Below are positions 1 to 7,752 of a stretch of DNA of 64,000 bases, in pieces. Made by a program: the position numbers and the translations under genes. Origin of the DNA: Pseudomonas sp. GM79 (GTDB taxonomy: Bacteria; Pseudomonadota; Gammaproteobacteria; Pseudomonadales; Pseudomonadaceae); the NCBI RefSeq assembly GCF_000282495.1, contig NZ_AKJE01000021.1, positions 1-64,000 of the forward strand. The letters are read 5' to 3'. Position 1 is the first letter of the stretch. Each line of letters opens with the position of its first letter. The notes below the pieces were generated by a model, which searched no databases, had not been told where the DNA came from, and was given only the letters and a program-made list of their open reading frames with translations.

Positions 1-41
1 GCTCTTCCGATCTATCTACACTCTTTCCCTACACGACGCTC
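1..41. other. Illumina adapter contamination at contig end
   Basis: Bases 1-13 read GCTCTTCCGATCT, the 3' end of the Illumina TruSeq adapter. Bases 14-41 continue as an internal part of the P5 adapter (ATCTACACTCTTTCCC... to GACGCTC). Two adapter pieces joined head to tail cannot be Pseudomonas sequence, so the genomic part begins at about base 42 and the join itself should not be trusted. Confidence 0.95.
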
Positions 42-46
42 CCCCG

Positions 47-95
47 CCGTCGCGGCTCGTCACCAAGCGTCAACACACCCTACGCGCCGCGACGG
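47..95 (+). terminator. GC-rich inverted repeat, possible terminator of a lost upstream gene
   Basis: CCGTCGCGGC (47-56) and GCCGCGACGG (86-95) are perfect 10-bp complementary arms around a 29-nt loop, followed by a weak TTTATT. It could end a gene that lay upstream of the contig end. The loop is long and the T-run poor, and a fold-back artefact next to the adapter is also possible. Confidence 0.3.
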
Positions 96-155
96 TTTAT
101 TCCTGTCGCCGGATGGTTCTATGATGGACTTCAATTCGGGAGTTGGGAGTCAGCG

Positions 156-1325
156 ATGCCTTTGCCGTCCATGAAAGATCAGTTCGCTGCGCTGATCGCC
201 GCGCCGTCCGTCAGCTGTACCCAACCCAGCCTGGATCAAACCAATCGGCCGGTCATCGACTTGTTGGCGACATGGCTTGGGGACTTGGGTTTTGCCTGTG
301 ATATCCAGCAGGTCAGCCCCGGCAAATTCAATTTGCTGGCCAGTTTTGGCTCCGGCCCCGGCGGCCTGGTGCTGGCTGGTCACAGCGATACAGTGCCCTA
401 CGACGAGGCGTTATGGCAGACCGACCCGTTGAAACTGACGGAAGTGGACGGTCGTTGGGTCGGCTTGGGCAGTTGCGACATGAAGGGTTTTTTCGCCTTG
501 GCCATCGAAGCCGTCAAACCCTTGCTCGACCAACCGTTCAAGCAACCCTTGCTGATCCTCGCCACTTGCGATGAAGAAAGCTCGATGTCTGGCGCTCGCG
601 CTCTGGCCGAAGCCGGGCGGCCATTAGGTCGTGCGGCGGTGATCGGCGAGCCGACCGGGCTGAAGCCGATCAGGATGCACAAAGGCATCATGATGGAACG
701 CATCGACATCCTCGGCCAGAGCGGCCATTCCTCGGACCCGCGTCTGGGCCACAGCGCCCTCGAAGCCATGCACGACGCCATGGGCGAATTGCGCGGCCTG
801 CGCCTGGCGTGGCAGCGCGAATTCCATAACCCGCAGTTCAGCGTGCCGCAGCCGACCCTTAACTTCGGCTGCATCCATGGGGGTGACAATCCCAACCGAA
901 TCTGCGGTCAGTGCTCGCTGGAGTTCGACTTGCGTCCGTTGCCGGGCATGGACCCCAAAGCGCTGCGCGCGGCGATTCTGCAGAAGCTCAATCCGATTGC
1001 CGAACGGCACAAGGTGAAGATCGATTACGCGCCGCTGTTCCCCGAAGTGCCACCCTTCGAGCAGGCCGAGGACTCGGAATTGGTGCGGGTTGCCGAAAAG
1101 CTCACCGGCCATCGCGCCGAAGCAGTGGCGTTCGGCACGGAAGCGCCTTATCTTCAGCGTCTTGGTTGTGAAACACTGGTATTGGGACCGGGCGACATCG
1201 CCTGCGCACACCAACCGGGGGAATACCTCGAAATGTCACGTTTGCAGCCTACCGTGCATCTATTACGTCAACTGATTGAACATTACTGCCTGACACCGGC
1301 CAAAACGGCGATGCCAGTCAGTTGA
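156..1325 (+). CDS. argE: Acetylornithine deacetylase ArgE
   Basis: Cytosolic M20-family metallohydrolase that converts N-acetyl-L-ornithine to L-ornithine and acetate in arginine synthesis. Metal and catalytic motifs are visible: HSD at residues 76-78, SCDMKG with Asp108, CDEES with the general-base Glu near 140-141, and CAHQPGE near the C-terminus with the late His ligand. The length of 389 aa is normal for the family. The ATG at 156 has GGGAG at 145-149. argA follows 265 bp downstream on the same strand beyond a REPIN, so the two may be separate transcripts. Upstream sequence is cut by the contig end, so its promoter may be incomplete here. Confidence 0.95.
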   Translation: MPLPSMKDQFAALIAAPSVSCTQPSLDQTNRPVIDLLATWLGDLGFACDIQQVSPGKFNLLASFGSGPGGLVLAGHSDTVPYDEALWQTDPLKLTEVDGRWVGLGSCDMKGFFALAIEAVKPLLDQPFKQPLLILATCDEESSMSGARALAEAGRPLGRAAVIGEPTGLKPIRMHKGIMMERIDILGQSGHSSDPRLGHSALEAMHDAMGELRGLRLAWQREFHNPQFSVPQPTLNFGCIHGGDNPNRICGQCSLEFDLRPLPGMDPKALRAAILQKLNPIAERHKVKIDYAPLFPEVPPFEQAEDSELVRVAEKLTGHRAEAVAFGTEAPYLQRLGCETLVLGPGDIACAHQPGEYLEMSRLQPTVHLLRQLIEHYCLTPAKTAMPVS

Positions 1326-1335
1326 GCGCAACCCA

Positions 1336-1424
1336 TGTGGGAGCGGGCTTGCTCGCGAATAGGGAGTGTCAGTTGATATTAATGTGTCTGATACACCGCC
1401 TTCGCGAGCAAGCCCGCTCCCACA
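1336..1424. repeat. REPIN, topology A (outer TGTGGGAGC)
   Basis: Two inverted REP units: TGTGGGAGCGGGCTTGCTCG at the left and its complement at the right, around a spacer of about 40 bp. It lies between argE and argA, and an RNA copy would form a long hairpin after argE. Confidence 0.95.
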
Positions 1425-1590
1425 GGTTCTGTGTTTTGGCTGACTAAACGTATAAATTGCCAGTGTCCCAACCCGTATTCATGAGGAGAGCGCGCGTGTC
1501 GCCAAGCCTGTTCCGACGATAACCATCAGCCCGCTGTGCGTTTACTGCTTTACCCTTTTTTCGGCTGCTATTTATTACAGGCCCAGGTTC

Positions 1591-2889
1591 ATGCCCGAAT
1601 ACGTCAATTGGCTTCGTCACGCTTCGCCTTACATCAACGCCCACCGCGATTGCACTTTCGTCGTCATGCTGCCCGGCGACGGCGTGGAGCACCCGAACTT
1701 CGGCAACATCGTCCACGACCTGGTGCTGCTGCACAGCCTGGGTGTGCGACTGGTGCTGGTTCACGGTTCGCGCCCGCAAATTGAAACCCGCCTCGCCGCT
1801 CGCGGCCTGACTCCGCATTACCACCATGGCATGCGCATCACCGATGCGGCGACGCTTGAGTGCGTGATTGATGCGGTCGGTCAACTGCGCATCGCCATCG
1901 AAGCCCGGCTGTCCATGGACATGGCCTCATCGCCAATGCAGGGTTCGCGCCTGCGGGTGGCCAGCGGCAATCTGGTCACTGCACGGCCGATCGGCGTACT
2001 TGAAGGTGTCGACTATCACCATACCGGCGAAGTGCGCCGTGTCGACCGCAAGGGCATCAATCGCCTGCTGGACGAACGCTCCATCGTGCTGTTGTCGCCG
2101 TTGGGTTACTCGCCGACCGGTGAAATCTTCAACCTCGCTTGCGAAGATGTCGCCACCCGTGCAGCTATCGATCTGGGGGCAGACAAGCTGCTGCTGTTCG
2201 GCGCCGATCTGGGCTTGATCGACGAAAATGGCCGGCTGGTTCGCGAATTGCGCCCGCAACAGGTGCCGGCGCATTTGCAGCGTTTGGGCAGCAACTATCA
2301 AGCCGAGCTGCTGGATGCGGCCGCTGAAGCGTGCCGGGGCGGGGTGGCGCGCAGTCACATCGTCAGCTATGCCGAAGATGGCGCGTTGCTGACCGAACTG
2401 TTCACCCGTGACGGTGGCGGTACGCTGGTGGCCCAGGAGCAATTCGAGGTTGTGCGCGAGGCGGCCATTGAGGATGTCGGCGGTTTGCTGGACTTGATCA
2501 GTCCGCTGGAAGAGCAGGGCATTCTGGTACGGCGTTCCCGCGAGGTGCTGGAGCGTGAGATCGAGCAGTTCAGCGTGGTCGAACGCGAAGGCATGATCAT
2601 CGCCTGCGCCGCGCTGTATCAGATTGCCGATTCGGATGCTGGGGAGTTGGCGTGTCTGGCGGTGAACCCGGAGTACCGCCATGGCGGTCGCGGTGATGAA
2701 CTGCTGGAACGCATCGAAACCCGCGCCCGGGCCCAGGGGCTGAAAACCTTGTTCGTGCTGACCACCCGGACCGCTCACTGGTTTCGTGAGCGGGGCTTCG
2801 TGCCGAGCAGCGTCGAACGTCTGCCATCGGCGCGGGCGTCGCTCTACAACTACCAGCGTAATTCGAAGATCTTCGAAAAAGCCCTCTGA
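1591..2889 (+). CDS. argA: Amino-acid N-acetyltransferase ArgA
   Basis: N-acetylglutamate synthase, first step of arginine synthesis (acetyl-CoA plus glutamate). The first ~290 residues form an amino-acid-kinase-like domain (the arginine-sensing part in this family), with glycine-rich segments such as the GDGVEHPNFGN region. Residues ~290-432 form a GNAT acetyltransferase domain with the acetyl-CoA loop in YRHGGRGDELLERIE. The 432-aa length is standard for Pseudomonas ArgA. ATG at 1591 is the first start that leaves the kinase-like domain intact; the Shine-Dalgarno sequence is weak (CAGG). The enzyme is known to be feedback-inhibited by arginine. Downstream is convergent tauA, separated by a REP pair. 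Confidence 0.95.
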   Translation: MPEYVNWLRHASPYINAHRDCTFVVMLPGDGVEHPNFGNIVHDLVLLHSLGVRLVLVHGSRPQIETRLAARGLTPHYHHGMRITDAATLECVIDAVGQLRIAIEARLSMDMASSPMQGSRLRVASGNLVTARPIGVLEGVDYHHTGEVRRVDRKGINRLLDERSIVLLSPLGYSPTGEIFNLACEDVATRAAIDLGADKLLLFGADLGLIDENGRLVRELRPQQVPAHLQRLGSNYQAELLDAAAEACRGGVARSHIVSYAEDGALLTELFTRDGGGTLVAQEQFEVVREAAIEDVGGLLDLISPLEEQGILVRRSREVLEREIEQFSVVEREGMIIACAALYQIADSDAGELACLAVNPEYRHGGRGDELLERIETRARAQGLKTLFVLTTRTAHWFRERGFVPSSVERLPSARASLYNYQRNSKIFEKAL

Positions 2890-2922
2890 TTGCCACTGTC
2901 TGTGTTGGCATTTGTGGCGAGG

Positions 2923-3044
2923 GAGCTTGCTCCCGCTGGGCAGCGAAGCGGCCCCAAAACCAGCGAACGCGTTATGACTGATTCACCGCGTTGTTGGATT
3001 GGGGAGTCCTCCGGCCTCCAGCGGGAGCAAGCTCCCTCGCCACA
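2923..3044. repeat. REPIN of the GTGGCGAGGGAGCTTGCTCC family
   Basis: Left arm TGTGGCGAGGGAGCTTGCTC begins at 2923; the complementary arm AGCGGGAGCAAGCTCCCTCG ends in CCACA at 3044. This is a different REP subfamily from most in the window. It sits between the convergent argA and tauA genes. Confidence 0.9.
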
Positions 3045-3056
3045 GGTTTGGGGGTG

Positions 3057-4043
3057 TTATTCAGTGACGAATTTCGCGCTGACATAGGGCGAATAATCCG
3101 GCAGCACCGTCTCGACCTTCCCTTGCTCCTTCAAAAACTTCGCCGTCTCGCCAATCGCCTTGGCTGTGCCTCCGTCCAGTAGCGCGGAGGTCTGTTGTGC
3201 CTTGGCATCCGGGAATGCGGAGCCGGCCAGCAGCTCCGGCACATCGGCGGCATTGGCACCGGTCAATTTGGCGATTTTCTGCACCGGCACCGAATCGGCG
3301 GTCCAGCTGTCTTTATGGGCGGCATAGTCGGCGAAGGAGTCCAGAGTGACTTTGGCAAATTTGGCCACGACCTCAGGGTGCTTCTCGGCGTAATCCTTGC
3401 GAGCGACCCACACCTCGAAGGTCGGCGCGCCCCATTGGCCGACCTGCGCCGCGTCGGTCAACGTCTTGCCGGTCTTGCGGATTTCCCCCAGCGCCGGTGA
3501 CCAGACAAACGCGCCGTCGATGTCGCCACGCTTCCAGGCTGCGGCGATTTCGGCGGGTTGCAGGTTCACCACTTTGACTTTCGAGGCATCCAGCCCCCAG
3601 TGCTTCAGCGCGCCGAGCAGGCTGTAATGGGAGGTTGAAACGAAGGGCGTGGCGATGGTTTTGCCGATCAGATCTTCCGGTTTATCGATACCGCTGCCGT
3701 TGCGCACCACAAGGGCTTCGGCAGCGTTGATCTGAGCAGAAACAATGAACGCGACAATCGGCAGGTTGCGCGAAGCGGCCGCCGCCAGCGGGCTTGAGCC
3801 GAGGTTGCCAATCTGCACATCGCCGGAGGCAATGGCAGTGACCACGTCCGGGCCACTGTTGAAACGTCGCCAATCGATTTTCTGGCCAATGGTTTTCTCG
3901 TAAACACCATCAGCCTGAGGGACTTTGCTGGGGTCGATACCGGTTTGATAACCGACCGTGAGAGTCGCCGCTTGGGCGGAAAAAGAAAATATAAGCGATA
4001 CACAAACTGTAACAAATTGACTAGATAGTGCGCGTTTGGCCAT
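3057..4043 (-). CDS. tauA: Taurine-type ABC transporter substrate-binding protein
   Basis: Periplasmic binding protein of the TauA/SsuA/NrtA family, expected to deliver taurine or a related sulfonate to an ABC importer. It has 328 aa from the ATG at 4043, which follows AAGGCGA; a longer upstream extension is open but has no signal sequence. Residues 1-24 form a signal peptide ending near AQA, followed by LTVGYQTGIDPSKVPQADG, which matches TauA closely. No tauB, tauC or tauD lies next to it, so permease and ATPase must come from elsewhere or another sulfonate system. It is divergent from an OprD-type porin, and the shared 368-bp region has a perfect 15-bp inverted repeat. The ligand is inferred from family resemblance. 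Confidence 0.82.
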   Translation of the reverse strand: MAKRALSSQFVTVCVSLIFSFSAQAATLTVGYQTGIDPSKVPQADGVYEKTIGQKIDWRRFNSGPDVVTAIASGDVQIGNLGSSPLAAAASRNLPIVAFIVSAQINAAEALVVRNGSGIDKPEDLIGKTIATPFVSTSHYSLLGALKHWGLDASKVKVVNLQPAEIAAAWKRGDIDGAFVWSPALGEIRKTGKTLTDAAQVGQWGAPTFEVWVARKDYAEKHPEVVAKFAKVTLDSFADYAAHKDSWTADSVPVQKIAKLTGANAADVPELLAGSAFPDAKAQQTSALLDGGTAKAIGETAKFLKEQGKVETVLPDYSPYVSAKFVTE

Positions 4044-4411
4044 GATGGCGTCGCCTTTTCGAAAGTGATTGACGTATGGGGGATGCGCCAAAGCTAATCG
4101 ATCTAAAAAAAGGCTAATAAATACCATTTAGGAATTAACTTATGAGCCGATAGGTTGTGTCCCGGTTCGGATCGTTGATGGAAAGATATATTCCTAAATG
4201 GTATGAAAAAGGATGAAATAATTCTTTTTGGGTTTATGAGGAAATCATTACCCTGCAGGGACCAAATCACAGCGGTTAGACCTTGGTCGTAGACACACAT
4301 GGTTACGATTGACTTGTCAGTCACGGACCAGTGCTAATCGCGCATCTGTGGATCTTGGGCGTTAGACCCGAGACCAAAGAACACAAAAATTAGAACGAGA
4401 GGAGCGAAACA
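4044..4411. other. Divergent promoter region tauA / oprD
   Basis: This gene-free stretch of 368 bp is clearly AT-richer than its surroundings. It holds the inverted repeat listed separately (4121-4204), several A/T runs and the oprD ribosome site (AGGAG just before 4412). I see no small ORF with a convincing start signal and no stable RNA. Confidence 0.6.
4121..4204. promoter_or_regulatory. Perfect 15-bp inverted repeat, candidate regulator sites
   Basis: ATACCATTTAGGAAT at 4121-4135 returns as its exact complement ATTCCTAAATGGTAT at 4190-4204, 54 bp apart, in the region between divergent tauA and oprD. The symmetry matches the two-way transcription, so these could be paired sites for one regulator (for example a sulfur-responsive LysR protein such as CysB, an inference) or mirrored core promoter elements. 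Confidence 0.55.
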
Positions 4412-5773
4412 ATGAAGAAGTCCACCTTGGCCCTGGCTGTGGCCGTAGGGGTTTTGGCGCAGCAGGCAGGCGCCGCCGGTTTCATCGAAGACAGCAAGGC
4501 TACATTGGGGCTGCGTAACTTCTACATCAACACCGATAACCGCGATGGCACTGCCAGCCCAAGTCGAAACGAAGAGTGGGGCCAAGGCTTCGATCTGCGC
4601 TTCACTTCCGGTTATACCCAAGGCACTGTCGGCTTCGGTATCGACGCCATCGGCCTGCTGGGTGTACGTCTGGATTCGGGCGGCGGCACTAATGGCAACG
4701 TTAACGCCAATGGCACCCCTGGTAACGCTTATGGCGGCACTGTGTTCCCGAGCAAGTCCAACGGCGAAGCGGTTGATAATTTCTCCAGCCTGGGCCTGAC
4801 TGCCAAAGCCAAGATCTCCCAGACTGAATTGAAGCTGGGTACCTTGCAGCCAAAACTGCCGGTGATCGTGACCAACGATGGTCGTCTGCTGCCACAAACC
4901 TTCCAGGGCGGTCAGATCACTTCGGGCGAGATCAAGGACCTTACACTGGTCGGTGGTCAGATCGAGCACGCCAAGGGCCGTAACTCCAGCAACAACGAAG
5001 AGTTGTCGATCGCGGGTGCCAACGGTCGCACGGCGACTGGTCGCGACAGCAACAAATTCTATTACGGTGGCGGTGACTACAAAATCACCAAAGACCTGAC
5101 TGCCCAGTACTACTACGGCAACCTGGAAGACTTCTACAAGCAGCACTTCCTGGGTCTGGTTCACAACTGGGCAATCGGCCCGGGTGTTCTGAAATCCGAC
5201 CTGCGCTACTTCAACAGCCGGGATGACGGTGCCAACGGTCACGACGCTAACTACTTCACCTCTGGCAACTACAATGCGCCAAACGGTAAAGGCAAGGTCG
5301 ACAATAACCTGTACAGCGGCCTGTTTCTTTACACCGTTGCTGGTCACACCTTCGGTGGCGGTTATCAGGTAAGCAACGGTAGCAGCGACTTCCCTTGGCT
5401 TAACCAGGGCGACGGCTCCTCGGCTTACATCATCACTGACATGCAAATCCAGAAGTTCGCCCGTGCCGGCGAGCGCACTTGGCAAGCACGCTACTCGTAT
5501 GACTTTGCCAAGGTCGGTGTACCAGGTCTGACGGCCGGTCTGGTCTACCTCAAAGGTGATGAAATTGATACCGTCAACGCTCGCGGTGGCGAATTGGCTA
5601 ACGGTGCTTCCGAGTGGGAACGCGACCTTACTCTGGCTTACGTCGTACCAGAAGGCCCGCTGAAAAACCTTGGCTTCACGTGGAAAAACGCTACCTGGCG
5701 TACCGACCTGCCGAGGACTCGTTCGCAGGATGAAAACCGTCTGATCGTCAGCTACTCGATCCCGCTGTTGTAA
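4412..5773 (+). CDS. OprD-family outer-membrane porin
   Basis: Substrate-specific 18-stranded beta-barrel porin of the OprD/OpdX family, 453 aa. Residues 1-22 are a signal peptide (MKKSTLALAVAVGVLAQQAG, cut near AGA-AGF), followed by the family-typical start FIEDSKATLGLRNFYIN. Alternating aromatic/polar strands run to the end, and the final strand RLIVSYSIPLL is a proper outer-membrane terminus. The ATG has AGGAG in front. A strong terminator follows at once, so the gene is monocistronic. Its divergent pairing with tauA and position next to the sulfur-starvation genes lsfA and ssu suggest it lets sulfonates or other organosulfur compounds cross the outer membrane; this is inference, since OprD paralogues differ widely in substrate. 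Confidence 0.88.
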   Translation: MKKSTLALAVAVGVLAQQAGAAGFIEDSKATLGLRNFYINTDNRDGTASPSRNEEWGQGFDLRFTSGYTQGTVGFGIDAIGLLGVRLDSGGGTNGNVNANGTPGNAYGGTVFPSKSNGEAVDNFSSLGLTAKAKISQTELKLGTLQPKLPVIVTNDGRLLPQTFQGGQITSGEIKDLTLVGGQIEHAKGRNSSNNEELSIAGANGRTATGRDSNKFYYGGGDYKITKDLTAQYYYGNLEDFYKQHFLGLVHNWAIGPGVLKSDLRYFNSRDDGANGHDANYFTSGNYNAPNGKGKVDNNLYSGLFLYTVAGHTFGGGYQVSNGSSDFPWLNQGDGSSAYIITDMQIQKFARAGERTWQARYSYDFAKVGVPGLTAGLVYLKGDEIDTVNARGGELANGASEWERDLTLAYVVPEGPLKNLGFTWKNATWRTDLPRTRSQDENRLIVSYSIPLL

Positions 5774-5800
5774 CAGCGCTCGCGTAACCGACGTAAAAAA

Positions 5801-5834
5801 AGCCCCGCCCGGCATCACGCCGGGCGGGGCTTTT
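5801..5834 (+). terminator. Rho-independent terminator of the oprD-type gene
   Basis: AGCCCCGCCCGGC and GCCGGGCGGGGCT form a near-perfect GC stem around a short ATCAC loop, followed by TTTT and preceded by an A-run, 28 bp after the stop codon. Confidence 0.92.
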
Positions 5835-5838
5835 GCGT

Positions 5839-5876
5839 TTTCAAGGAGGGCTCACCCCCGTAAACCCTCCTTGAAA
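5839..5876. repeat. 12-bp hairpin containing a perfect Shine-Dalgarno sequence
   Basis: TTTCAAGGAGGG (5839-5850) and CCCTCCTTGAAA (5865-5876) are perfect arms around a 14-nt loop, directly after the oprD terminator. One arm contains AAGGAGG and the other its complement. No ORF starts after it. Confidence 0.8.
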
Positions 5877-5984
5877 TTCCCCTTTTTGCAACAACTCAAG
5901 GCCTTCTCGAACCTTGTCGGCGATGTTCGTCCTCATGTGCATTCAGGTCCAGTGAACAGATATTTAATATTCGTTTACGGTCTA

Positions 5985-6002
5985 AATAAATCGATATTTA
6001 TT
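5985..6002. promoter_or_regulatory. AT-rich palindrome upstream of lsfA
   Basis: AATAAAT and ATTTATT flank a CGAT centre, giving an 18-bp perfect dyad about 65 bp upstream of the lsfA start. It is a plausible operator or activator site. Confidence 0.45.
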
Positions 6003-6066
6003 CTTTTTAATCTATAAGGAATGCAGGCACAGTTGGGCTCAACAAGCACTCACAAGGAGCAGCACC

Positions 6067-6705
6067 ATGAGCCTCAGACTCGGCGATATCGCCCCCGATT
6101 TCGAACAGGATTCCAGCGCCGGCACTGTCCGTTTCCACGAATGGCTGGGCGATAGCTGGGGTGTGTTGTTTTCCCATCCGGCGGACTTCACGCCGGTGTG
6201 CACCACCGAGCTGGGCTTCACCGCCAGGCTCAAGGATGAATTCACCCAGCGCGGCGTCAAAGCCATTGCTCTGTCGGTCGACCCGGTGGACTCGCATCAC
6301 AGGTGGATCGAGGACATCAACGAAACCCAGAACGCCATCGTCAACTTCCCGATCCTCGCCGATGCGGACCGCAAAGTGTCCGACCTGTATGACCTGATCC
6401 ATCCGAATGCCAACGACACCCTGACCGTACGTTCTCTGTTCGTGATCGATCCGAACAAGAAGATTCGGCTGACGATTACTTACCCGGCGAGTACTGGCCG
6501 TAACTTCAATGAAATTTTGCGGGTGATCGATTCGCTGCAGCTCACCGACAACTACAAAGTGGCCACCCCGGCCAACTGGCAAGACGGTGATGAGGTGGTG
6601 ATCGTGCCGTCGCTCAAGGACGAAGATGAAATCAGGCAACGCTTTCCCAAGGGTTATCGCGCGGTGAAGCCGTACCTGCGTCTGACGCCGCAGCCGAACA
6701 GGTAA
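6067..6705 (+). CDS. lsfA: 1-Cys peroxiredoxin LsfA
   Basis: Prx6-type 1-Cys peroxiredoxin that reduces hydrogen peroxide and organic hydroperoxides. The peroxidatic Cys45 sits in FTPVCTTELG, with the downstream conserved Arg region and a C-terminal dimer domain; 212 aa is the family's normal length. There is no resolving Cys in the usual 2-Cys position. ATG at 6067 has an AAGGAG site 8 nt upstream. In Pseudomonas, lsfA is known as a sulfate-starvation-induced gene near sulfonate genes, and here it precedes the ssu operon but is separated from it by a terminator and REPIN, so it is a separate transcript, probably co-regulated. Confidence 0.92.
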   Translation: MSLRLGDIAPDFEQDSSAGTVRFHEWLGDSWGVLFSHPADFTPVCTTELGFTARLKDEFTQRGVKAIALSVDPVDSHHRWIEDINETQNAIVNFPILADADRKVSDLYDLIHPNANDTLTVRSLFVIDPNKKIRLTITYPASTGRNFNEILRVIDSLQLTDNYKVATPANWQDGDEVVIVPSLKDEDEIRQRFPKGYRAVKPYLRLTPQPNR

Positions 6706-6739
6706 TCATCCGAATTTTGCGGTGTGGCTAAAATCGCTA

Positions 6740-6830
6740 TCGCGGGCAAGCCCGCTCCCACAGCGGATTGGGGAGGATCAGAGATGTGTGGCAGACCTAA
6801 AACCCTGTGGGAGCGGGCTTGCCCGCGAAG
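6740..6830. repeat. REPIN, topology B (GCCCGCGAA variant)
   Basis: Left arm TCGCGGGCAAGCCCGCTCCC and right arm GTGGGAGCGGGCTTGCCCGC are complementary. The inner loop base pair differs from the main family (GCCCGCGAA instead of GCTCGCGAA). Confidence 0.92.
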
Positions 6831-6883
6831 GCGGCAGACCGGCCAGTGAAAATTTCATGTCATCCATAAAGCAGGGGATTTTG

Positions 6884-6909
6884 GGCCGTTTCTACGGCCT
6901 TTTTTTTTG
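6884..6909 (+). terminator. Rho-independent terminator after lsfA
   Basis: GGCCGT and ACGGCC (6884-6889 and 6894-6899) pair around a TTCT loop and are followed by an unbroken run of nine T. This should end transcription from lsfA before the ssu promoter. Confidence 0.85.
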
Positions 6910-6964
6910 CCTGGAAAAAGCAGTTTCACATAGAACTACAATGCATAACCAAATGAATAAATAT

Positions 6965-6984
6965 GATTTATGGATATATAAATC
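6965..6984. promoter_or_regulatory. AT-rich dyad upstream of ssuE
   Basis: GATTTAT (6965-6971) and ATAAATC (6978-6984) are perfect inverted 7-mers around GGATAT, about 75 bp before the ssuE start. It is a candidate site for the sulfur regulator of the ssu operon (CysB in other pseudomonads); the assignment is inferred. Confidence 0.45.
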
Positions 6985-7057
6985 AGCTGTTAAGGTCACT
7001 CCATCAACGCGAGATCGCAAGCCGCGAATCGCTAACACGCTCAAAGGAATTGTCTGA

Positions 7058-7651
7058 ATGCTGGTCGTCTCACTCGGTGGCAGTCCCAGCCCACGCTCCC
7101 GTTCCGGGGTTTTGCTGGAGCGCTCGCGACGCTGGTTGCAAGAGCAAGGTGTGGAAGTGGTGAGTTATCAGGTACGGGACTTCCCGGCCGAAGATTTGCT
7201 GCATGCCCGCTTCGACAGCCCGAAGGTGATTGACCTGCTGCAACAGATTGAAAACGCCGATGGCTTGCTGATCGCCACGCCGGTTTACAAAGCGTCGTTC
7301 TCCGGTGCGCTGAAAACCTTGCTCGATCTACTGCCCGAACGCGCCTTGAGCCACAAGGTGGTTTTACCGATGGCTACCGGTGGCAGCATCGCCCACATGT
7401 TGGCGGTGGATTACGCGCTCAAACCGGTGCTGTCAGCGTTGAAAGCCCAGGAAATGCTGCAGGGGATTTTCGCCGTGGACAGCCAGATCGCTTACGGCGA
7501 AGGCAGCGCCCAGGCGCAATTGGCGCCAGAGCTTGCGCAACGATTGTTTGAAGCGCTGGAGCAGTTTTTCAGCGCCATGGCTCGACGGCCCAAGCCGCTC
7601 GATCCGAACCTGTTGAACGAACGTTTGTTGAGTGCTCGCTGGAGCATTTAA
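7058..7651 (+). CDS. ssuE: NAD(P)H-dependent FMN reductase SsuE
   Basis: Flavodoxin-like FMN reductase that supplies reduced FMN to the monooxygenase SsuD. The N-terminal [18 protein letters not shown] is the phosphate-binding loop, and [20 protein letters not shown] is the signature segment of the SsuE/MsuE family. Its 197 aa are standard. ATG at 7058 follows AAGGA by 8 nt. It is the first gene of ssuEADCBF, read from the AT-rich promoter region upstream. Induction under sulfate limitation is known for this operon in Pseudomonas. Confidence 0.93.
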   Translation: MLVVSLGGSPSPRSRSGVLLERSRRWLQEQGVEVVSYQVRDFPAEDLLHARFDSPKVIDLLQQIENADGLLIATPVYKASFSGALKTLLDLLPERALSHKVVLPMATGGSIAHMLAVDYALKPVLSALKAQEMLQGIFAVDSQIAYGEGSAQAQLAPELAQRLFEALEQFFSAMARRPKPLDPNLLNERLLSARWSI

Positions 7652-7752
7652 GCCAGCCCTCAAGCCACATCTGAATTTGAAATACTCCACCTTACTGGCC
7701 CGCTAACGGGCAAGCAGGTGCAGCCAAAACCCAACTGCAAAAGGAGAGCGCT

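Larger units (their letters stand above)
6706..7057. other. Intergenic region lsfA-ssuE
   Basis: This 352-bp gap contains, in order, a REPIN (6740-6830), a terminator hairpin with a nine-T run (6884-6909) that ends the lsfA transcript, and an AT-rich segment with a 7-bp dyad (6965-6984) that probably holds the ssu promoter. No further gene is seen. Confidence 0.7.

Noticed and set aside
1497..1530. TGTCGC-containing segment upstream of argA considered as an ArgR site
   Set aside because: Only the TGTCGC half agrees; the AA expected eight bases later is TT, and no second half-site is present.
3057..4127. Longer form of the tauA-like protein starting upstream of 4043
   Set aside because: The extension would put 28 residues in front of a proper signal peptide, while the ATG at 4043 has a good ribosome site.
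4334..5818. Minus-strand open frame antisense to the OprD-type porin
   Set aside because: It starts inside the porin's terminator and has no signal peptide or family resemblance; the porin itself has signal peptide and terminal beta-strand.
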